A stretch of 11,662 nt of DNA from Larix sibirica (taxonomy: Eukaryota; Streptophyta; Pinopsida; Pinales; Pinaceae), in the NCBI GenBank assembly GCA_004151065.3, contig NWUY0300019576.1:25616-37277 (forward strand), read 5' to 3'. Below are positions 8,130 to 11,662 of the stretch, piece after piece. Within the stretch, counting starts at the first letter, position 1, and every line of letters begins with the position of its first letter. The translations under genes and the position numbers were made by a program. The notes under the pieces were generated by a model. It did not search any database, was not told the DNA's origin, and saw only the letters and a program-made list of their open reading frames with translations.

Positions 8130-8426
8130 AAATTNGTTACTCTGATATAAACTCATTAGAGCATCCCACATCTCCTTGGATGACTTCTTCTCAACTATGT
8201 GAGGGATCAAATGATCCTTCACCGCGTCCAAGATAATCCTCCTGGCCTTCACATCCTTCAACTTGTGAACTGCTAGCTCATTAGGATCTGTTGGTGCGGG
8301 AACCCTTGTGCTTGCAAACTCCCACAGGATGTTCTCCATGAGAACCAACGTGACCCGTGCCTTCCAAGGGATGTAGTTGGAGGCACCCTCCAACCTATCT
8401 ACATATCATATGCCTGTTGTAGCCAT
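8130..8426 (-). pseudogene. Ty1/copia gag N-terminal fragment (UBN2-type)
   Basis: On the minus strand ATG at 8426 opens MATTGI, then a TGA stop, then YVDRLEGASNYIPWKARV and, in the same frame, MENILWEFAST, LKDVKARRIILDAVKDHLIP and MWDALMSLYQSN. This is the start of plant copia Gag, in which a DUF4219-like segment precedes UBN2. It makes the virus-like particle around element RNA. Similarity ends exactly at the N at 8135, after YQSN, where family members continue with a NQSRKM-like sequence. The rest of Gag and all of Pol are missing. Apart from the one stop the frame is open, so this copy is younger than the gypsy gag. Confidence 0.85.
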
Positions 8427-8430
8427 CTTG

Positions 8431-8800
8431 CTGCCTGAACTTTGTTCGTTGCCCGAACCCTTTTTTGAGCCCTTTTGGTCGCTGCCAGAGGTCTGTTCTA
8501 GGCTTCCCAAGGCTGCCCTGACCTCTCTGCAGTTGCTTGGAACCTTTCTGCACCTGCTCGGGGCCTTTTCAAGGTCGCTCGAGCTTGTTGCCTGGTCCTT
8601 TTCGGGAATGCTTGAAATTTGTCTTGGGCTTCCGTACTTTTCTAGACGCTGCCCTGAAATTTCCTCGGCTGCCTGATGGTTCTGTTGGTCTGCTCAAACC
8701 CTTCTGGGATGCCCGACGGTTCTCTCGAGTCTTCCCTCGCCCTTGGCAGCTAGTTGGCGACTGTCCTGGTGCCTCCTGGTGACTGCTGTGGCGGATGTTG
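8431..8800. repeat. Degenerate ~20-22-bp tandem repeat
   Basis: On the plus strand, units begin TGCC(T/C)GA or TGCTxGA and are followed by a T-rich core and a short GGG/TCG end. Examples are TGCCAGAGGTCTGTTCTAGG, TGCTTGGAACCTTTCTGCAC, TGCTTGAAATTTGTCTTGGG, TGCCCTGAAATTTCCTCGGC, TGCCTGATGGTTCTGTTGGT and TGCTCAAACCCTTCTGGGA. The spacing is often 19-22 bp. In a plus-strand frame this gives a loose 7-residue rhythm (LPEVCSR LPKAALT). The copies are diverged, so the exact unit number is uncertain. Confidence 0.6.
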
Positions 8801-9494
8801 ACCTAACCATGTTATCTGCCCTGTGTGATGCCGATCCTCTTGGCTTCGTCAATATCTGTAGCACCAACGAATCTCTCTGTAGGCTCACAGGCTACCCCGG
8901 CTGTTGCTTCCTTGCGGCTCTTCTTTGCATTGCCAGCTGAGCCTTCCAACACCCTCACGTCCAACCGACGCTATCTACTTGGAGACTTATTCTTCCGCCT
9001 GTGAATCCTCTGCCCTTTTGCATCCTCTTCTCCACCTAGCACGTGGCCGTTCCTCAATGCTCATGCCTTCAAACCTCTGCTAGTGTATGCGTTGTCTGCC
9101 TCTCCTCTCTATCGTCCAGTCAACCTATTCCATCATAGTCACGACTCTCTTGCCGCGCATCAACATTGTCTGCCAGCCGCAATGGCTACAATCACGTCCA
9201 TTGCTTCTCCACCACTTCAACACGATCCTTCTCCTCCGTTGGATACACGCTCTTGTTGCCTGCTGCAGTCGCCAACCTCTCGTACAACCCGTAGCTCCCT
9301 TTCTCTGAGCCTTCATGTGACTCCCAACTTTTGGCGGCTCATATGCTCGTGCCTTGTTGAGCTTGTTGCCAACACCTTTCCAGCTATGAGCCACGATCCT
9401 CAGTTCACGGGCCTTATCTACTCTTCTTTTAGCTATCTCAGCACGCCCGCCTCTTAGTTCTTTCCCTGCAAATTGTGACCACATATGACCGTAT

Positions 9495-9520
9495 GACTAT
9501 ATGGTGGCTTCCATATAGTC
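9495..9520. repeat. Perfect 10-bp inverted repeat, 6-nt loop
   Basis: gactatatgg-tggctt-ccatatagtc. It sits about 70 bp downstream of the copia PBS on the minus strand, where retroelement RNAs often carry packaging or dimerisation structures. Function is inferred; the symmetry is directly visible. Confidence 0.85.
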
Positions 9521-9590
9521 TTCTCTTTCTTTTTAAAATTTCTTGGTAAACTTAGTTTGCCAAATGCGATTCCCTGTCAGAGCAAAACTA

Positions 9591-9602
9591 GCTCAGACAC
9601 GA
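9591..9602 (-). other. Degenerate initiator-Met tRNA primer-binding site
   Basis: The minus strand reads TCGTGTCTGAGC, matching the plant copia PBS TGGTATCAGAGC at 9 of 12 positions. It directly abuts the LTR end CTAACA, the expected place for first-strand priming. Confidence 0.6.
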
Positions 9603-10402
9603 TGTTAGTTTTTAGTGATCTAGATTCGGTTAACAGTCTCTAATAATTTACAACAATTATTAATAGAAAATACACTGATATCCTAACTAATTATGCAGTG
9701 GAAAAACACAGTAAATCATTCACATTTGACTCTTAGATTTACCTTGGAAAACCCCAATTGGGAGAAAACCAGTAAACATACGATTTTTATTAATAATAAA
9801 AATCCTGGGCTCCTGTCCTGGGATAATGGCCCTCTGAGGAATACAATGACATAATGCTAACTTTCAAACCTCAAGATCAGTCCATTGATCTTGCTGGTTG
9901 CTAACCCTCGACTACCCCTTGCTCCGTTCCTCTGGCCCTACCCCTACACTTGCACACTTGCCTGAAAGTTCGTATCCAACCACTCAATGAGATCTCACTC
10001 ACTCTGTGTGACTGTTGTGTGTCTCCTTCTCTCCTTAGGCTTCCTATTATATCTTCTCAATGACTAAAACCATGACCCTAGATCTCCAAAGTGATCAATG
10101 GCTGAGATNAAAATTTCTTGCTCTCTCAAGCAAGCTCCTAGAGAGGTTATCTGGATGACTCTTGCATGCGAGACACTTGGCCTATGCAGAAGTACCTATC
10201 CAAGGCTACAAAAATCAACAATAGTCCTGGGATCCCATTTAAGTCGAGACCTCTTTTTCCCCTTCCTAACCAAATCGCCCCTCCTTTGAGACCAATTCGT
10301 CCCCATTTTTTGCAATTCGTTTTGCTCTCTAAGGCTAGCTCATTCCCTTTGGGATTTGTCTCGATCACCTAAATGTATTTTTATTATTGTTTTACCATGT
10401 CA
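9603..10402 (-). repeat. Ty1/copia 5' LTR (outer end approximate)
   Basis: The inner end on the minus strand is ...CTAACA at 9603, next to the PBS. A minus-strand TATAATA (10044-10053) is a plausible promoter, and an AATAAAAAT signal at about 9784-9800 is a plausible poly(A) signal. They are followed by TTTTCTCCCAATTGGGGTTT, typical of copia U5. An approximately 20-bp near-palindrome (ATTTTTATTA / TAATAAAAAT) overlaps the poly(A) signal. The outer end is guessed near 10402 (TGACATGG on the minus strand). An undetermined base lies at 10109. Short open frames at 10098-10372 on both strands are not credible genes. Confidence 0.55.
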
Positions 10403-10446
10403 AGAGGATTTAGTTAAGGTTTTGAGTCTTCTAGAAGGAAAAAAAA

Positions 10447-10588
10447 TGTTTGATGAGAGGAAGTCGAGTCTCTCATCTTAGAGCACCCCTCTCTCATTTT
10501 CTTGGTTGGTTGTTGGTGTTTGATGAGAGGAAGTCGAGTCTCTCATCTTAGAGCACCCCTCTCTCATTTTCTTGGTTGGTTGTTGGTG
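10447..10588. repeat. Perfect 70-bp tandem duplication (two copies)
   Basis: The unit beginning tgtttgatgagaggaagt occurs at 10447-10516 and again at 10517-10586, with 72 bp of identity per copy and no mismatch. It holds no open frame. Perfect identity beside heavily decayed elements suggests a recent slippage event or an assembly duplication. Confidence 0.97.
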
Positions 10589-11279
10589 CTACAAGAGAGC
10601 TATCTTTGTACAATACATCATTTTATAATAAAGTTTTTCTTGGCTTTAGAGGTTATACTTGGAGCTTTTCATTGTTAATGGTATTCTTATTCATGGTTCT
10701 TCTATTGGAGGTAAAATTGTGTTCTTTTTCTCTTGGGCTACTTTAGGGGCAATATTGTCTTAAGTAGATTGGATTAATGGTAAGGTTTTATTTTGAATTC
10801 AATTGAAATTATTGCATAGAGGGTCGTTTTTCATTGTAGAGTTCTTAATTTGAATGTTGCAATTCGAACCCCTTCAAGTGTAGGGTTTCACTTAAGCAAG
10901 AAGTAGAAGAGGAGTCTATCCTCCCTTTGTGATTTGCATTTTGTAGCTTCTAATCGATCTATGAAGGGTTGGAGGTCTTGAGCACTTATTCTTCTTAGGT
11001 GATCTTTGTGTGGAACGAGTCCATTGGGGAATCTCTTATGTTGACTCTATAGCCCAAAGGTAAGGCACTTGTCTTTCCTATCGTTTTTGCAACCATCCAT
11101 AAAAAACAAAATGAAATCTCTTTTCTTTTGTTTGTTTGTTTTATTTAGTGAAATCTAACTCTTAAAGAAAAAATAAAAAAAATAATGAATGATGTTTTAC
11201 AATGCAGATTGGCCTTGTGGTGACCATTCATGTAAAGTTATGTCTTTATGAATGCAACTTTTAATAATACATTAAAGTC
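10589..11279. other. Unassigned A+T-rich stretch
   Basis: There is no open frame of note and no recognisable motif. A plus-strand AATAAA at 10627-10632 follows TTTGTACAATACATC, resembling a plant retroelement or gene 3' end, but no matching coding sequence lies upstream. A-rich and T-rich runs near 11120-11185 are low complexity. Confidence 0.4.
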
Positions 11280-11301
11280 CTCTCTCTCTCTCTCTCTCTC
11301 T
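11280..11301. repeat. (CT)11 microsatellite
   Basis: An uninterrupted run of 11 CT units follows aaagtc and precedes gtgcggggcc. Confidence 0.95.
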
Positions 11302-11361
11302 GTGCGGGGCCCAATTACACACTCTGTCAATGGGCACATGCTCTTTATTCCTTTAAGTTAG

Positions 11362-11662
11362 TTTAGAGTGGTTTTTCATCGTCTTAGGGTGGATACAGAT
11401 CACCAAACTGACTGATTAGATAAGATTTGTTGGGTATGCCAGCTTTGAGAGGTTGAGACCGAGGAACACTTCATCTTTCATTGTCCTATTTTACGATATT
11501 CGAGGGCAATTCCATTGTCTTTTTAGGGAGCTTCTCTCTGGGGAGCTTTAGACTTTGACCAGTTTCTTTAGGTATCCTGACCAGAGATGCTTGGCCATAT
11601 ACTTGCTGGAGGTCTTCCGGCATTGCTCCCTCATCCTCCAACCACGATCACATCTTGGACCA
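11362..11662 (+). pseudogene. Non-LTR reverse transcriptase C-terminal (zf-RVT-like) fragment
   Basis: One plus-strand frame from about 11362 reads VVFHRLRVDTDHQTD, stop, LDKICWVCQL, stop, EVETEEHFIFHCPILRYSRA. This is the CxxC...E.EEH.xF.CP pattern of the zinc-binding tail of plant non-LTR reverse transcriptases. After a +1 shift at about 11526 it continues as FFRYPDQRCLAIYLLEVFRH and stays open to the window end. At least three in-frame stops make it a pseudogene. It lies in the opposite orientation to the LINE at 6530-8095, and its RNase H-free layout differs from that one, so it is probably another family. The catalytic RT core is not visible upstream. Confidence 0.62.

Larger units (their letters stand above)
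8427..9590 (-). other. Long G+C-rich copia 5' leader
   Basis: About 1.16 kb between PBS and gag start, clearly richer in G+C than all flanks. On the minus strand it is purine-biased. Several open frames occur on both strands (for example 9125-9484 minus, 9083-9457 and 8377-8676 plus). None carries a known domain, and long frames on both strands are expected in G+C-rich DNA, so none is called as a gene. Copia leaders are usually shorter. The 8431-8800 part has a degenerate short-period repeat and a perfect hairpin lies near the PBS. Confidence 0.6.
8130..10402 (-). mobile_element. 5' part of a Ty1/copia retrotransposon
   Basis: On the minus strand the order is LTR (about 10402-9603), primer-binding site (9602-9591), an approximately 1.16-kb leader (9590-8427) and the start of gag (8426-8130). 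The right-to-left order is complete and self-consistent. Everything after the first third of gag is absent and LINE sequence follows, so the element was truncated by deletion, by LINE insertion or by misassembly at the N. No 3' LTR is in the window. Confidence 0.75.

Noticed and set aside
8377-8940. Plus-strand open frames as genes
   Set aside because: They are antisense to copia gag and leader, have no domain, and are explained by high G+C and the short-period repeat.
9083-9484. Overlapping 124- and 119-codon frames on opposite strands
   Set aside because: Long frames on both strands of the same G+C-rich leader, low-complexity Ser/Pro/Leu or Arg/Lys content, and no motif.

Overview
The window looks like plant nuclear DNA from a repeat-rich genome. 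A gymnosperm such as a conifer is my best guess, because the DNA is A+T-rich and filled with old, heavily mutated retroelements. I see no intact protein-coding gene. There is no bacterial gene order, ribosome-binding site pattern, rRNA, tRNA or CRISPR array. Nearly every open frame is either a shadow or a piece of a broken element. Family names below come from reading translated motifs by eye, without any database search.

Left part (1-2490, minus strand): the 5' portion of a decayed Ty3/gypsy LTR retrotransposon. Reading leftward it has a putative LTR (about 2490 to 1554), a degenerate primer-binding site, a leader, and a frameshifted gag. The gag N-terminal block is present twice (569-1010 and 1-447), with an undetermined base (N, 448) at the join.

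Next (about 2695-3735, minus strand): the most unusual part. A fragment of canonical nuclear poly(A) polymerase is followed, in the same orientation and within about 110 bp, by a fragment of a plant EFR3-like protein (SEMI-ROLLED LEAF2/EFOP family, membrane anchor of the PI4K-alpha1 complex). Both are broken, and both read through without recognisable introns. This looks like a chimeric retrocopy or transduplicated host-gene cassette. A promoter-like stretch (3979-4126) lies upstream.

Middle (4873-5394, plus strand): an unrecognised, possibly coiled-coil ORF with no frameshift over about 520 bp, interrupted by stops that are each one C-to-T change from a glutamine codon. A+T-rich sequence and a (TG)17 microsatellite follow.

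6530-8095 (minus strand): the 3' part of a plant L1-type LINE, comprising the distal RT region, zf-RVT and a C-terminal RNase H. It abuts 8130-10402 (minus strand), the 5' part of a Ty1/copia element: LTR, PBS, an unusually long G+C-rich leader containing a degenerate ~21-bp repeat, and the start of gag. An N (8135) lies at the boundary.

Right part: a perfect 70-bp tandem duplication (10447-10588), about 700 bp of unassigned A+T-rich DNA, a (CT)11 microsatellite, and a plus-strand fragment of another non-LTR reverse transcriptase C-terminus (11362-11662) that runs off the window.
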